Shown here: positions 1 to 8,688 of the stretch, piece by piece | Position numbering within the stretch: the stretch's first letter is position 1 | How the letters are laid out: each line of letters starts with the position of its first letter | NCBI RefSeq assembly: GCF_042652645.1 | Contig: NZ_JBHSGU010000005.1 | Coordinates: 1-64,000, forward strand | Reading direction: 5' to 3' | Length of the DNA stretch: 64,000 nt | From: Glaciecola siphonariae | Lineage (GTDB): Bacteria > Pseudomonadota > Gammaproteobacteria > Enterobacterales > Alteromonadaceae | Position numbers and translations under genes: made by a program | Notes under the pieces: model-generated | What the model was told of the DNA's origin: nothing | The model's database searches: none | What the model saw: only the letters and a program-made list of their open reading frames with translations

Positions 1-234
1 GTTTCTTGTTGCCAAGAAACGATATAAATTTTGTCGTAGACACTCTTAATGAGTGCCCACACAGATTGTCTTGTTATAAATTGTTAAAGAGCTGTCGTGC
101 AAAATTTTTGAAACGAGTTTCGAAAACTTTTTGCGCAAGGTGACTAACATTACCTAAAGGAGTTTGTTGAGTCGTGCCTTGCTGCACGTTCGCAATATTT
201 GCGAATCGCTTCAAAGGTAACCCTCTCAAGCGGG
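1..234 (-). other. rRNA operon leader transcript (16S gene lies off-window)
   Basis: Read on the minus strand, this stretch matches the conserved gammaproteobacterial 16S leader: a boxA element followed by the characteristic AAGACAATCTGTGTGGGC segment seen just before 16S genes. The 16S gene itself would start beyond position 1. The extent is inferred from the promoter at 241-268 and the discriminator that follows it. No tRNA or rRNA body is present in the window. Confidence 0.88.
81..92 (-). promoter_or_regulatory. boxA antitermination element of the rrn leader
   Basis: The minus strand reads GCTCTTTAACAA, the boxA sequence bound by NusB/NusE in rRNA antitermination complexes. It lies about 145 nt downstream of the P1 promoter, as expected for a leader boxA. 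The match is direct; its function is known from other rrn operons. Confidence 0.9.
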
Positions 235-240
235 ATGCGA

Positions 241-268
241 ATTCTACTTAAACTGCATCGTGTGTCAA
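241..268 (-). promoter_or_regulatory. rrn P1-type promoter
   Basis: On the minus strand a perfect -35 TTGACA (263-268) and a -10 TAGAAT (241-246) are separated by 16 bp. The 16-bp spacer is typical of stringently controlled rRNA promoters. An A/T-rich stretch upstream (about 270-300) looks like an UP element, and a GC-rich discriminator (CGCATCCCGC) follows the -10, as expected for ppGpp/DksA control. Confidence 0.85.
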
Positions 269-550
269 GGCCTTTAATAGGAATAATTTCATATTTTTTA
301 CCTTGGCGCAGAATTTGCCTACTTACTGTACGATGGTTGAGTTAATAATGAACTTTGACAAGTTTTTGACAGTCCATTGAACATAAAAGCACAACTATCT
401 TGGCAATAATATAGATGCTAATACATCAAGCGTTTTAGTTGTTGTGATTTTGTTAATAACAAAGTAAATTAATCGTCCTGCTGTATAGCGATTTGCCGAT
501 AAAGAGTAAAGCAGCCAACGTTTTAAAGAAATCACGGGTCAAATAATAGT

Positions 551-1354
551 ATGAATCGTTTAATTCTCGCATGCACAGCGTGTTTAATTACCTCAGCGAC
601 TGCTGGTGTTTTTGCTCAAGACAAAGCTTCGACGCAAAATCAGGTACAGGTAGATACGCCTAGCAAGAAGTCTGTTTACTTTTTTAAGTCACAGGTTGCT
701 AATAATCGAAGTATCGGGAATGCGTTAAGCTCACTACTTAGCAGATATCCTGAGCAAACAGTTGATTTCGTGTCGGTTGCGTTTACCGCTTATCCTGAGC
801 ACTACGAAGAAATCATCCAAGCGGCGGTGTCGACTAATCCGAACTTCGTAGATGAAATTATCATGGTTGCTAATAGCTACCAAGTTGGCAACCCTACAGA
901 GATTGTTGAGATTGCAATAAATGCGGAGCCAAGTTACGCAGACGACGCCACAAGAGCCGCATGCAAGTATTCACCTAAATACTTTAACGAAATAGTCAAA
1001 ACTGCGGTAAGTACTGAACCAGACTCAGCAGACCAAATTGCACAACGGTTGGTACGTGCATACCCAAACAAGACAATGGAAATATTAGTTACCACTATTA
1101 AAGAAGTACCATTTGTTGGAAAGTATGTGCTCGACGCATTACTTGCAACCGTAACGGATGATGACGAGAAATCGAACGACATGATTATTATCTCGGTTGA
1201 ACAGTTAGCACAGCACCCCGACGCGATTGAACGTCTTGTCCAACTTGCCCAAGAACATGAAATTTCTGCAGCTGATGTAAAGGCAAGCGCTTTGAGGGGT
1301 GGTCTTGAAGAAGAGCAAATCGTTGCGATTATAGACCGACACTATCAACAATAA
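551..1354 (+). CDS. exported protein with 15-residue helical repeats, function unknown
   Basis: The 267-residue protein starts with a signal peptide (about residues 1-22, cut after VFA). I do not recognise the family. Residues 66-200 fall into nine consecutive 15-residue units with the pattern x-P-x4-(E/D)-I-x3-A-x3, for example YPEHYEEIIQAAVST and SPKYFNEIVKTAVST. Each unit is probably one amphipathic helix, so pairs would form 30-residue hairpins of a small solenoid. A last helical segment follows (about 205-267). The gene stands alone between a divergent rRNA promoter and the convergent end of the alpha operon, with which it shares a terminator. It probably acts in the periplasm; the repeats suggest protein binding, which is inference. 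Confidence 0.8.
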   Translation: MNRLILACTACLITSATAGVFAQDKASTQNQVQVDTPSKKSVYFFKSQVANNRSIGNALSSLLSRYPEQTVDFVSVAFTAYPEHYEEIIQAAVSTNPNFVDEIIMVANSYQVGNPTEIVEIAINAEPSYADDATRAACKYSPKYFNEIVKTAVSTEPDSADQIAQRLVRAYPNKTMEILVTTIKEVPFVGKYVLDALLATVTDDDEKSNDMIIISVEQLAQHPDAIERLVQLAQEHEISAADVKASALRGGLEEEQIVAIIDRHYQQ

Positions 1355-1403
1355 GTACTCACTAAATTTTAATGAGACGACTCATATCTCATTAAGCAGA
1401 CAC

Positions 1404-1435
1404 AAAAAACCCGGAACATGTTCCGGGTTTTTTAT
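1404..1435. terminator. bidirectional rho-independent terminator
   Basis: A perfect inverted repeat with arms AACCCGGAA and TTCCGGGTT, a 4-nt CATG loop, an A-run on the left and a T-run on the right. It can terminate rplQ (minus) and the gene at 551 (plus), whose ends converge here. Confidence 0.93.
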
Positions 1436-1448
1436 TGAATAAAATTAC

Positions 1449-1850
1449 TTATTCTTCAGTTGCTTCAACTACTTCTTCTTCAGCTTCAACAACTGGACGG
1501 TCTACTAGCTCAACGTAAGCCATTGGAGCGTTGTCACCTGAACGGAAACCACACTTCAAAATTCGACTATAACCGCCTGGACGTGCGTCGTAACGCGGAC
1601 CAAGCTCGCTGAACAATTTACCTACCACTTCTTTATCACCTGTACGAGCCATAGCTAAACGACGATTTGCAACGCTGTCTTGCTTGGCTAGTGTGATAAG
1701 AGGCTCAATCACGCGACGTAGTTCTTTCGCTTTAGGCAACGTAGTTTTAATAACTTCGTGCTTTACCAACGAACTTGCCATATTTTTGAACATAGCTTGT
1801 CTGTGGCTGCTATTGCGATTTAACTGTCTACCACTCTTGCGATGGCGCAT
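1449..1850 (-). CDS. rplQ: 50S ribosomal protein L17
   Basis: Last gene of the alpha operon, 133 residues. The start MRHRKSGRQLNRNSSHRQAM and the GGYSRILK segment are typical of bacterial L17, which binds 23S rRNA near the exit tunnel. The C-terminal tail after about residue 118 is very acidic (runs of EEE), as in related marine gammaproteobacteria. It lies 43 bp after rpoA and is followed by the terminator at 1404-1435. Confidence 0.97.
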   Translation of the reverse strand: MRHRKSGRQLNRNSSHRQAMFKNMASSLVKHEVIKTTLPKAKELRRVIEPLITLAKQDSVANRRLAMARTGDKEVVGKLFSELGPRYDARPGGYSRILKCGFRSGDNAPMAYVELVDRPVVEAEEEVVEATEE

Positions 1851-1893
1851 AGCTCTTTCCTTCTTTATAAATCAGTTTATGTTTTAAACCTGA

Positions 1894-2880
1894 TTAATCT
1901 TTTTCAGCAATTGACTCTGGCGGCCAGTTTTCTAGGCGCATGCCCAGAGAAAGACCACGTGAAGCAAGTACATCTTTAATTTCGGTTAAAGATTTCTTGC
2001 CAAGGTTTGGCGTTTTCAGAAGTTCAACTTCTGTACGCTGCACCAGGTCACCAATATATTGGATAGCTTCGGCTTTCAAACAGTTTGCAGAACGAACCGT
2101 AAGCTCCAAGTCGTCCACTGGACGAAGGAGAATTGGATCGAATTCTGGCTTCTCTTCTTTCGCTTCAGGCACAGAGATGTCACGTAATTCTACAAATGCA
2201 TCTAATTGCTGAGCAAGAATCGTTGCTGAGCGACGTATGGCTTCTTCCGGATCTAATGTTCCGTTTGTTTCCATATCGATAATTAGCTTATCTAAATCAG
2301 TGCGCTGCTCTACACGAGCAGACTCAACTGAATAAGCAATACGCTCTACTGGACTGAATGAAGCATCAACTAACAAACGACCAATTGGACGATCATCATC
2401 TTCAGAGGAACGACGAGCAGAAGCAGGTACATAACCACGACCCATTTCGACCTTAATGCGCATGCTTAATTCAGCTTCACCGGTTAAGGTACAAATAACA
2501 TGATCAGGATTGATAATCTCTACGTCACCGTCGTGCTGTATGTCTCCTGCAACTACAGGACCCACGCCAGATTTCACTAGTGTAAGAGTTGCTTCAGTCT
2601 TCCCTTCTAAACTTACCGCCAAACCTTTTAGGTTGAGCAATATTTCTAGAACGTCTTCTTGAACGCCCTCTTTAGCAGTGTATTCATGAAGAACACCGTC
2701 TATTTCCACTTCTGTCACAGCACAACCAGGCATAGATGAAAGTAGAATGCGACGCAATGCGTTGCCTAGAGTATGGCCAAAGCCGCGCTCTAATGGCTCT
2801 AGTGTTACTTTTGCACGAGTAGGAGAAACGTTTTCAATTTCAACTAATCTTGGCTTTAGGAATTCGGTCACTGAACCCAC
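1894..2880 (-). CDS. rpoA: DNA-directed RNA polymerase subunit alpha
   Basis: 328 residues, the usual length. The N-terminal domain (about 1-230) holds the assembly motif RGFGHTLGNALRRILLSSMPG. The C-terminal domain (about 250-325), which binds UP elements and activators, includes RSANCLKAEAIQYIGDL and the NLGKKSLTEIK helix-hairpin-helix. It sits between rpsD and rplQ, the standard alpha-operon order, and is co-transcribed with them. Confidence 0.98.
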   Translation of the reverse strand: MGSVTEFLKPRLVEIENVSPTRAKVTLEPLERGFGHTLGNALRRILLSSMPGCAVTEVEIDGVLHEYTAKEGVQEDVLEILLNLKGLAVSLEGKTEATLTLVKSGVGPVVAGDIQHDGDVEIINPDHVICTLTGEAELSMRIKVEMGRGYVPASARRSSEDDDRPIGRLLVDASFSPVERIAYSVESARVEQRTDLDKLIIDMETNGTLDPEEAIRRSATILAQQLDAFVELRDISVPEAKEEKPEFDPILLRPVDDLELTVRSANCLKAEAIQYIGDLVQRTEVELLKTPNLGKKSLTEIKDVLASRGLSLGMRLENWPPESIAEKD

Positions 2881-2902
2881 AATGTATCCTCTTTAGTTAG
2901 TT

Positions 2903-3523
2903 TTACTTAGAGTAAAGTTCGACAATCAGCTGTTCGTTTATCTCAGACGATAAATCCGTTCTTTCTGGAACGCGCTTGAATGTGCCTTCCAATTTAGTGT
3001 TGTCAACTTCCAACCATACTGGCTTCTCACGTTGGTCTGCTAATTCTAGTGCAGCGCCAATACGAGCTTGCTTCTTCGCTTTTTCGCGAACAGCGACCAC
3101 ATCTTCAGCTTTTACGTTGAATGATGGAATGTTAACTACTTTTCCATTTACCAGGATCGCCTTGTGGCTAACAAGCTGACGTGCTTCCGCGCGTGTACTT
3201 GCAAAACCCATACGGTAAACAACATTGTCTAAACGTTGCTCAAGAAGTTGCAACAAGTTTTCACCTGTATTGCCTTTTAGGCGAGCCGCTTCTTTGTAGT
3301 AGTTTCTAAATTGTTTTTCTAATACGCCATACATACGACGTACTTTTTGCTTTTCACGCAACTGAACACCGTAATCAGACAAGCGACCGCGACGGGCACC
3401 GTGCTGACCAGGAGCAGTGTCAATTTTACACTTGCTTTCAATTGCTCTTACGCCGCTTTTAAGGAACAAGTCGGTTCCTTCACGACGACTTAGTTTGAGT
3501 TTTGGACCCAAATATCTAGCCAT
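2903..3523 (-). CDS. rpsD: 30S ribosomal protein S4, alpha-operon regulator
   Basis: 206 residues, starting MARYLGPKLKLSRREGTDLF; the S4 RNA-binding domain is at about 95-160 (RLDNVVYRMGFASTRAEARQ). S4 nucleates 30S assembly on 16S rRNA. In gammaproteobacteria it also represses translation of the alpha operon by binding the leader before rpsM, and that leader is recognisable here at 4310-4372. Confidence 0.98.
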   Translation of the reverse strand: MARYLGPKLKLSRREGTDLFLKSGVRAIESKCKIDTAPGQHGARRGRLSDYGVQLREKQKVRRMYGVLEKQFRNYYKEAARLKGNTGENLLQLLEQRLDNVVYRMGFASTRAEARQLVSHKAILVNGKVVNIPSFNVKAEDVVAVREKAKKQARIGAALELADQREKPVWLEVDNTKLEGTFKRVPERTDLSSEINEQLIVELYSK

Positions 3524-3544
3524 GATCTTTCTCCAACTGTTCGT

Positions 3545-3937
3545 CTATACGCGACGTTTTTTCGGTGGACGGCATCCGTTATGCGGAATAGGCGTCACAT
3601 CGGTAATATTAGTGATTTTGTATCCAGTGGCATTTAATGCTCGGATAGCTGATTCACGACCTGGACCAGGACCTTTCACGAACACTTCAATGTTCTTAAG
3701 GCCGTATTCCTGCGCGGCAACGCCTGCTCTTTCAGCAGCAACCTGTGCAGCAAACGGGGTTGATTTACGTGAACCACGGAAACCAGAACCACCAGATGTT
3801 GCCCAAGCAAGTGCATTGCCTTGGCGATCGGTAATCGTCACTATTGTATTGTTAAAAGAAGCATGGATATGAGCCATACCGTCTGCGACTTGACGTTTTG
3901 CGCGCTTACGCGTGCTACGTGCTGGTGCTTTAGCCAT
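3545..3937 (-). CDS. rpsK: 30S ribosomal protein S11
   Basis: 130 residues, with the S11 signatures HIHASFNNTIVTITDRQGN and, at the C-terminus, DVTPIPHNGCRPPKKRRV. It belongs to the 30S platform near the mRNA exit. It is 15 bp after rpsM and 21 bp before rpsD in the alpha operon. Confidence 0.98.
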   Translation of the reverse strand: MAKAPARSTRKRAKRQVADGMAHIHASFNNTIVTITDRQGNALAWATSGGSGFRGSRKSTPFAAQVAAERAGVAAQEYGLKNIEVFVKGPGPGRESAIRALNATGYKITNITDVTPIPHNGCRPPKKRRV

Positions 3938-3952
3938 AGTAATATCCCTCGC

Positions 3953-4309
3953 TTACTTTTTAATAGGTTTACGAGGACCTTTACGGGTACGCGCATTAGT
4001 TTTAGTGCGCTGACCACGTAGAGGTAAGCTACGACGGTGGCGAATACCACGGAAGCAACCTAGGTCCATCAAACGTTTAATACTCATTGAAACTTCACGA
4101 CGAAGGTCACCTTCAACGGTGAACTTGGCTACTTCATCACGTAGTTTATCGATTGTTGTCTCATCCAATTCTTTAATCTTGGTAGACTCTGACACACCTG
4201 CATTTACGCAAATCGCCTTTGCACGGGTTGCACCAATACCAAAAATGGCTTGTAGCGCAATTACCGTATGCTTGTGTTCAGGAATGTTAATGCCAGCGAT
4301 ACGGGCCAT
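3953..4309 (-). CDS. rpsM: 30S ribosomal protein S13
   Basis: 118 residues beginning MARIAGINIPEHKHTVIALQ. A CTG nine bases upstream (4318) is in frame, but the AGGAG box lies 8 nt before the ATG at 4309, so 4309 is the start. The C-terminal RGQRTKTNARTRKGPRKPIKK is typical. S13 contacts the 50S subunit and P-site tRNA. It is the first gene of the alpha operon and follows the S4-binding leader. Confidence 0.97.
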   Translation of the reverse strand: MARIAGINIPEHKHTVIALQAIFGIGATRAKAICVNAGVSESTKIKELDETTIDKLRDEVAKFTVEGDLRREVSMSIKRLMDLGCFRGIRHRRSLPLRGQRTKTNARTRKGPRKPIKK

Positions 4310-4372
4310 TAACAGCACTCCTCTAATTATTGTTACCAGCCTAAAAAGCCCGTTAGGATACTTACCCGGTAA
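4310..4372 (-). promoter_or_regulatory. alpha-operon leader (S4-binding pseudoknot, Alpha_RBS type)
   Basis: The minus strand reads AGTATCC, then AACGGGCTTTT, then AGGCTGGTA, then GAGGAGTGC before the rpsM start. These are the blocks, in order, of the Escherichia coli alpha leader that S4 binds to repress rpsM translation. The region between rpmJ and this element (about 4385-4440) also has a strong hairpin, with arms CGCGCTAGGT and ACCTGGCGCG, that probably precedes the leader. Identification is by remembered sequence similarity; the fold was not computed. Confidence 0.8.
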
Positions 4373-4450
4373 CTAAATTGCAAATTAAGACCTAATCAGC
4401 CGCGCCAGGTATACACCTAGCGCGACATCAACAGGTCAATGTTTTTCAGA

Positions 4451-4567
4451 TTAACCTTGCCTTTGCTTATGCTTTGGCTCTGCTGCACAAATCACTCGAA
4501 CAACACCGTTGCGCTTGATGATTTTGCAGTTACGGCAAATCTTTTTAACGGATGCACGAACTTTCAT
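4451..4567 (-). CDS. rpmJ: 50S ribosomal protein L36
   Basis: A 38-residue gene starting MKVRASVKKICRNCK and ending EPKHKQRQG. It is the zinc-binding (C+) form, with ligands Cys11, Cys14, Cys27 and His33. It is the last gene of the spc operon, between secY and the alpha leader. Two L36 paralogues often exist in gammaproteobacteria; this is the spc-linked one. Confidence 0.97.
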   Translation of the reverse strand: MKVRASVKKICRNCKIIKRNGVVRVICAAEPKHKQRQG

Positions 4568-4599
4568 AACATCACTCCGTAATTAGCTAACAAAAGGCC

Positions 4600-5907
4600 T
4601 TAGCCTTTTAAATTAGCTTTTTTAAGAACATCCCCATATTGATGTGACATCAAATGGGTCTGCACCTGTGCCATGAAGTCCATTATCACTACGCATATAA
4701 TGAGCAATGATGTACCACCGAAGTAAAACGGAACGTTAAACCACAATAGTAAGAACTCAGGCACTAAACAAACAAAGGTAATATAGAGAGCACCAGCTAG
4801 GGTCAACCTAGTCATCACCTTATCAATGTAACGTGATGTTTGCTCACCAGGACGAATCCCTGGAACAAATGCGCCGGATTTCTTTAAATTATCAGCTGTT
4901 TCGCGTGGATTAAAAACTAATGCTGTGTAAAAGAAGCAAAAGAAGATAATCGTTGCTGCATACAACATAACGTACAAAGGCTGTCCAGGAGACAAAGCTA
5001 AAGATACGTCAGTCAAAAACGAAAGAGATTCATTTTGGCCGACCATGCCCGACAATGTTCCAGGAAACAAAATAATACTTGATGCAAAGATTGGCGGGAT
5101 AACACCTGCCATGTTCACCTTCAAGGGAAGGTGAGAGCTCTGTGCAGCAAATACCTTTCGGCCTTGCTGGCGTTTTGCGTAGTTTACAACGATGCGACGC
5201 TGCGCACGTTCTACAAACACCACAAGGTACGTTAATGCAACGATAATAGCGCCGATAACAAACAAGAAAAGAAGATTGATATCACCTTGACGTGCCTGCT
5301 CTGCTGTTTGCCCAATTGCAGTAGGAAGACCCGCTACAATGCCTGCAAATATCAGAATCGATATACCATTACCTATGCCACGCTCGGTAATTTGCTCACC
5401 TAACCACATCAAAAACATGGTACCGGTAACCAAACTCACGATAGCTGTAAAATAAAAACCGATGCCAGGATTGAGCACTAGGCCAGGAATTAACTGCGGA
5501 AGGCCTGTTGCAATCCCAATAGATTGAAACGTTGCCAAAACCAATGTGAGATAGCGAGTGTATTGGCTGATCTTACGCTGGCCGGCCTGACCTTCTTTTT
5601 TTATTTCCTTAAGTGGCTCATGCACGACTGACAACAGCTGCATAATAATTGAAGCTGTAATGTACGGCATGATGCCCAATGCTAATACCGACGCTCGCTC
5701 CAAAGCACCACCAGAGAACATGTTAAACATCTCTACGATAGTACCTTTTTGTTGCTCAAATAATTGAGCCAACACGTTTGCGTCGATACCAGGAATGGGT
5801 ACATACGACCCAAGCCTAAACACAATGATTGCGCCAAGTACAAACAATAAACGAGAACGTAACTCGCTTAAACCGCCTCCACTTGAACCCTGTCCTGGTT
5901 TCGCCAT
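4600..5907 (-). CDS. secY: preprotein translocase subunit SecY
   Basis: 435 residues with ten predicted membrane helices, the channel of the SecYEG translocon. Recognisable blocks are RSRLLFVLGAIIVFRLGSYVP at the first helix, GIMPYITASIIMQLL (plug/TM2 region), GEQITERGIGNGISI, and the cytoplasmic loop RRIVVNYAKRQQGRK. It lies 6 bp after rplO and 32 bp before rpmJ, its usual position in the spc operon. Confidence 0.98.
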   Translation of the reverse strand: MAKPGQGSSGGGLSELRSRLLFVLGAIIVFRLGSYVPIPGIDANVLAQLFEQQKGTIVEMFNMFSGGALERASVLALGIMPYITASIIMQLLSVVHEPLKEIKKEGQAGQRKISQYTRYLTLVLATFQSIGIATGLPQLIPGLVLNPGIGFYFTAIVSLVTGTMFLMWLGEQITERGIGNGISILIFAGIVAGLPTAIGQTAEQARQGDINLLFLFVIGAIIVALTYLVVFVERAQRRIVVNYAKRQQGRKVFAAQSSHLPLKVNMAGVIPPIFASSIILFPGTLSGMVGQNESLSFLTDVSLALSPGQPLYVMLYAATIIFFCFFYTALVFNPRETADNLKKSGAFVPGIRPGEQTSRYIDKVMTRLTLAGALYITFVCLVPEFLLLWFNVPFYFGGTSLLIICVVIMDFMAQVQTHLMSHQYGDVLKKANLKG

Positions 5908-5913
5908 TTTCGG

Positions 5914-6348
5914 TTATTCCTCTACTTTACCGCCAGCAGCGCTGATCGCTTCCAATGCGCCTTTAGTGACTCTCAATCCGCTTACTGTTACAGCACGATT
6001 GATTTCGCCACTCTTGATCACTTTAACAACCTTCATTTCTTTTTTGATAAGACCTGCGGCTTTCAAAGTTTCAAGGTTGACGGTGTCACCTTCGACTTTT
6101 GCGATTTCGCTTAATGTAACTTGATCCGTGACGAAAGATACTCGCGACGTAAAACCAAACTTTGGCAAACGACGCTGAAGTGGCATCTGACCGCCTTCGA
6201 ACCCTGGCTTAACTGAGCCGCCTGAACGACTCTTTTGACCTTTGTGACCACGGCCACCAGTCTTACCTAAACCAGAACCGATACCACGGCCTACACGTTT
6301 TGGTGAAGGTTTAGCTCCGGGTGCAGGAGCAATAGTATTTAATTTCAT
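5914..6348 (-). CDS. rplO: 50S ribosomal protein L15
   Basis: 144 residues. The glycine- and basic-rich N-terminal extension (RVGRGIGSGLGKTGGRGHKG) that threads into 23S rRNA is clear, followed by the globular domain (about 65-144). It is 3 bp after rpmD and 6 bp before secY, consistent with translational coupling. Confidence 0.98.
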   Translation of the reverse strand: MKLNTIAPAPGAKPSPKRVGRGIGSGLGKTGGRGHKGQKSRSGGSVKPGFEGGQMPLQRRLPKFGFTSRVSFVTDQVTLSEIAKVEGDTVNLETLKAAGLIKKEMKVVKVIKSGEINRAVTVSGLRVTKGALEAISAAGGKVEE

Positions 6349-6351
6349 TTC

Positions 6352-6534
6352 TTACTCCTCAACGATCTCAACCATGTAATTAACACGGTTGACCATGCCA
6401 CGCACGGCTGCTGTATCTTCTAGTTCACGAACATGACCGATCTTACGTAAACCCAAACCTACTAATGTAGCTTTGTGCTTAGGCAAACGACCGATCGAGC
6501 TTTTGGTTTGCTTTACTTTAATCGTATTAGCCAT
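6352..6534 (-). CDS. rpmD: 50S ribosomal protein L30
   Basis: 60 residues starting MANTIKVKQTKSSIGRLPKH, with the single L30 domain found in bacteria. It lies between rpsE and rplO, as in other gammaproteobacterial spc operons. Confidence 0.97.
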   Translation of the reverse strand: MANTIKVKQTKSSIGRLPKHKATLVGLGLRKIGHVRELEDTAAVRGMVNRVNYMVEIVEE

Positions 6535-6540
6535 GTTCGA

Positions 6541-7044
6541 TTACCCCAATATTTCGTCAACTGGCAATCCACGTTTCGCAGCAATCTTCTCTGGAGAATT
6601 CATCTCTACCAGAGCATTGACTGTTGCGCGAACAACGTTGATTGGGTTAGTTGAACCGTAACATTTAGAAAGAACGTTCTGTACACCGGCTACTTCTAAA
6701 ACTGCACGCATTGCACCACCAGCGATGATACCCGTACCTTCAGAGGCAGGCTGCATGTAAACTTTAGAACCAGAGTGACGCCCTTTAATTGGATGTTGCA
6801 GAGTGTTACCGTTTAAGTCGACGCTAACTAAGTTGCGACGTGCTTTTTCCATTGCTTTTTGAATAGCAGCAGGAACTTCACGTGCTTTACCGTAGCCAAA
6901 ACCAACACGGCCATTGCCATCTCCGACAACCGTTAATGCAGTAAAACTAAAGATGCGACCACCTTTAACTACTTTAGATACACGGTTTACAGCGATTAGC
7001 TTTTCGAGCAGGTCGCCCTGCTGTTGAACTTCTACTTTAGCCAT
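6541..7044 (-). CDS. rpsE: 30S ribosomal protein S5
   Basis: 167 residues. The N-terminal double-stranded RNA-binding fold contains VVKGGRIFSFTALTVVGDGN, and the C-terminal domain GTGIIAGGAMRAVLEVAGV. S5 contributes to decoding accuracy and helicase activity at the mRNA entry. It lies 9 bp after rplR. Confidence 0.98.
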   Translation of the reverse strand: MAKVEVQQQGDLLEKLIAVNRVSKVVKGGRIFSFTALTVVGDGNGRVGFGYGKAREVPAAIQKAMEKARRNLVSVDLNGNTLQHPIKGRHSGSKVYMQPASEGTGIIAGGAMRAVLEVAGVQNVLSKCYGSTNPINVVRATVNALVEMNSPEKIAAKRGLPVDEILG

Positions 7045-7053
7045 AATTAACTC

Positions 7054-7407
7054 CTAGAACTGAAGACCGGCTTCACGCGCGGCATCAGCCAGTGCTTTCA
7101 CACGACCGTGATATTTAAATCCACTTCTATCGAAGGCAACTTCTTTTACGCCTTTTTCGATAGCACGTTCTGCGATCGCTTTACCTACTGCCGCTGCTGC
7201 TTCTGCGTTGCCTGTTGCTTTCAAAGAACCCTTAAGGTCTTTTTCAACAGTAGAAGCTGAAGCAATTACTTCAGAACCGCTAGGTGCGATTAACTGAGCG
7301 TAAATGTGGCGCGGTGTACGGTTTACAACCAAGCGATTAACAGCTAATTCACTGATCTTCTTACGAGCGCGCGTGGCGCGGCGTAAGCGAGCTGATTTCT
7401 TATCCAT
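7054..7407 (-). CDS. rplR: 50S ribosomal protein L18
   Basis: 117 residues, starting MDKKSARLRRATRARKKISE, with the 5S-rRNA-contacting C-terminal block AFDRSGFKYHGRVKALADAA. It is placed between rplF and rpsE as expected. Confidence 0.98.
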   Translation of the reverse strand: MDKKSARLRRATRARKKISELAVNRLVVNRTPRHIYAQLIAPSGSEVIASASTVEKDLKGSLKATGNAEAAAAVGKAIAERAIEKGVKEVAFDRSGFKYHGRVKALADAAREAGLQF

Positions 7408-7419
7408 CGTATCACCTAC

Positions 7420-7953
7420 CTACTTTTTCTTAGCTTCTTTACGACGCACAGCTTCATCAGCATAACGAACACCCTTGCCTTTGTAAGGCTCTGGCGGACG
7501 GTAAGCACGAATGTTAGCTGCAACTTGACCTACTTGCTGCTTATCACTGCCTTTAACAACGATTTCAGTTTGAGTAGGAGTTTCTACGCTAATGCCTTCG
7601 GGCATTTCGTAGACGACAGGGTGAGAAAAGCCCAATGTAAGGTTGAGTTTGCTACCTTGTGCTGATGCACGGTAACCAACGCCTAACAATTGAAGTTTCT
7701 TTTCAAAACCAGTTGTTACACCAATAACCATTGCATTTAACAATGAGTTAGCCGTACCAGCTTGAGCCCAACCGTTTGCCATACCTTCTTTCGGTACAGT
7801 AGTCAGTGTGCTGTCTTCTTGTACGATCTCAACTGCATCATTAAATACGCGTGTTAAGGTGCCATTTTTTCCTTTGACTGTTACTTCTTGTCCGGCGATT
7901 GAAACTTCTACGCCAGATGCGATAGTAACAGGTGCTTTTGCTATACGTGACAT
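7420..7953 (-). CDS. rplF: 50S ribosomal protein L6
   Basis: 177 residues with the two repeated L6 domains (about 1-80 and 83-170) and the signature PEPYKGKGVRYADE. L6 lies near the factor-binding stalk base. It is 13 bp after rpsH in the spc operon. Confidence 0.98.
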   Translation of the reverse strand: MSRIAKAPVTIASGVEVSIAGQEVTVKGKNGTLTRVFNDAVEIVQEDSTLTTVPKEGMANGWAQAGTANSLLNAMVIGVTTGFEKKLQLLGVGYRASAQGSKLNLTLGFSHPVVYEMPEGISVETPTQTEIVVKGSDKQQVGQVAANIRAYRPPEPYKGKGVRYADEAVRRKEAKKK

Positions 7954-7966
7954 ATCATATCCTCCG

Positions 7967-8359
7967 TTATGCTACATAACCGATGATCTCACCACCCATG
8001 CCCGCTTTACGCGCTGCACGGTCAGTCATCACACCTTTTGAGGTAGACACGATAGCAATCCCGAGTCCGCCCATTACCTTTGGAAGCTCATCTTTTTTCT
8101 TGTAGATGCGCAAACCAGGTCGGCTTACTCTTTCGATTGTATCAATTACTTTTTTACCTTCGAAGTACTTCAAAGTGACTTCAAGTGTTGGTTTAACACC
8201 ATCTTCAACTGAGAAACCTTCGACATAACCTTCAGCTTGTAACAACTTGGCAATTGCCACGCGTACTTTAGAAGAAGGCATCGCTACCGTAACTTTTGCC
8301 GCTTGTTGGCCGTTACGAATACGGGTAAACATATCTGCGATTGGATCTTGCATGCTCAT
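7967..8359 (-). CDS. rpsH: 30S ribosomal protein S8
   Basis: 130 residues beginning MSMQDPIADMFTRIRNGQQA; the C-terminal GGLGIAIVSTSKGVMTDRAA is the S8 signature. S8 binds the central domain of 16S rRNA. In E. coli it also represses the spc operon by binding near the rplE start; no claim about that site is made here. Confidence 0.98.
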   Translation of the reverse strand: MSMQDPIADMFTRIRNGQQAAKVTVAMPSSKVRVAIAKLLQAEGYVEGFSVEDGVKPTLEVTLKYFEGKKVIDTIERVSRPGLRIYKKKDELPKVMGGLGIAIVSTSKGVMTDRAARKAGMGGEIIGYVA

Positions 8360-8371
8360 ATCTGCTACTCC

Positions 8372-8677
8372 TTACCAGCTGGCTTTTTTAAGGCCAGGGA
8401 CTTCGCCACGCATTGCAGCTTCACGAAGCTTTATACGAGAAAGACCAAATTTGCGTAGGAAACCATGTGGACGACCCGTTACGCGACAGCGATTTTGCTT
8501 GCGCGATGGGCTTGAGTCACGTGGAAGTTGTTGTAGCTTTAGAACAGCGTCCCAACGCTCTTCTTCAGAAGAATTCACATCATTGATGATTGCTTTTAGC
8601 GTCGTACGCTTAGCTGAATACTTCTTAACCAGCTTGGCACGTTTTACTTCGCGTGCCTTCATTGATTCTTTTGCCAT
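8372..8677 (-). CDS. rpsN: 30S ribosomal protein S14 (zinc-free form)
   Basis: 101 residues, the long form without the four zinc-binding cysteines. The C-terminal RCRVTGRPHGFLRKFGLSRI is diagnostic. It lies between rplE and rpsH. Confidence 0.98.
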   Translation of the reverse strand: MAKESMKAREVKRAKLVKKYSAKRTTLKAIINDVNSSEEERWDAVLKLQQLPRDSSPSRKQNRCRVTGRPHGFLRKFGLSRIKLREAAMRGEVPGLKKASW

Positions 8678-8688
8678 AACCCTACACC

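Noticed and set aside
280..289. GGAATAATTT, matching part of the putative MurR operator, in the rrn promoter region
   Set aside because: It lies in the A/T-rich UP-element region of an rRNA promoter, lacks the rest of the 17-bp motif, and has no functional link to the murein locus; chance is the simpler explanation.
3417..3872. 151-codon plus-strand frame opposite rpsD/rpsK
   Set aside because: It is antisense to two conserved ribosomal genes, has no ribosome-binding site and no recognisable protein features.
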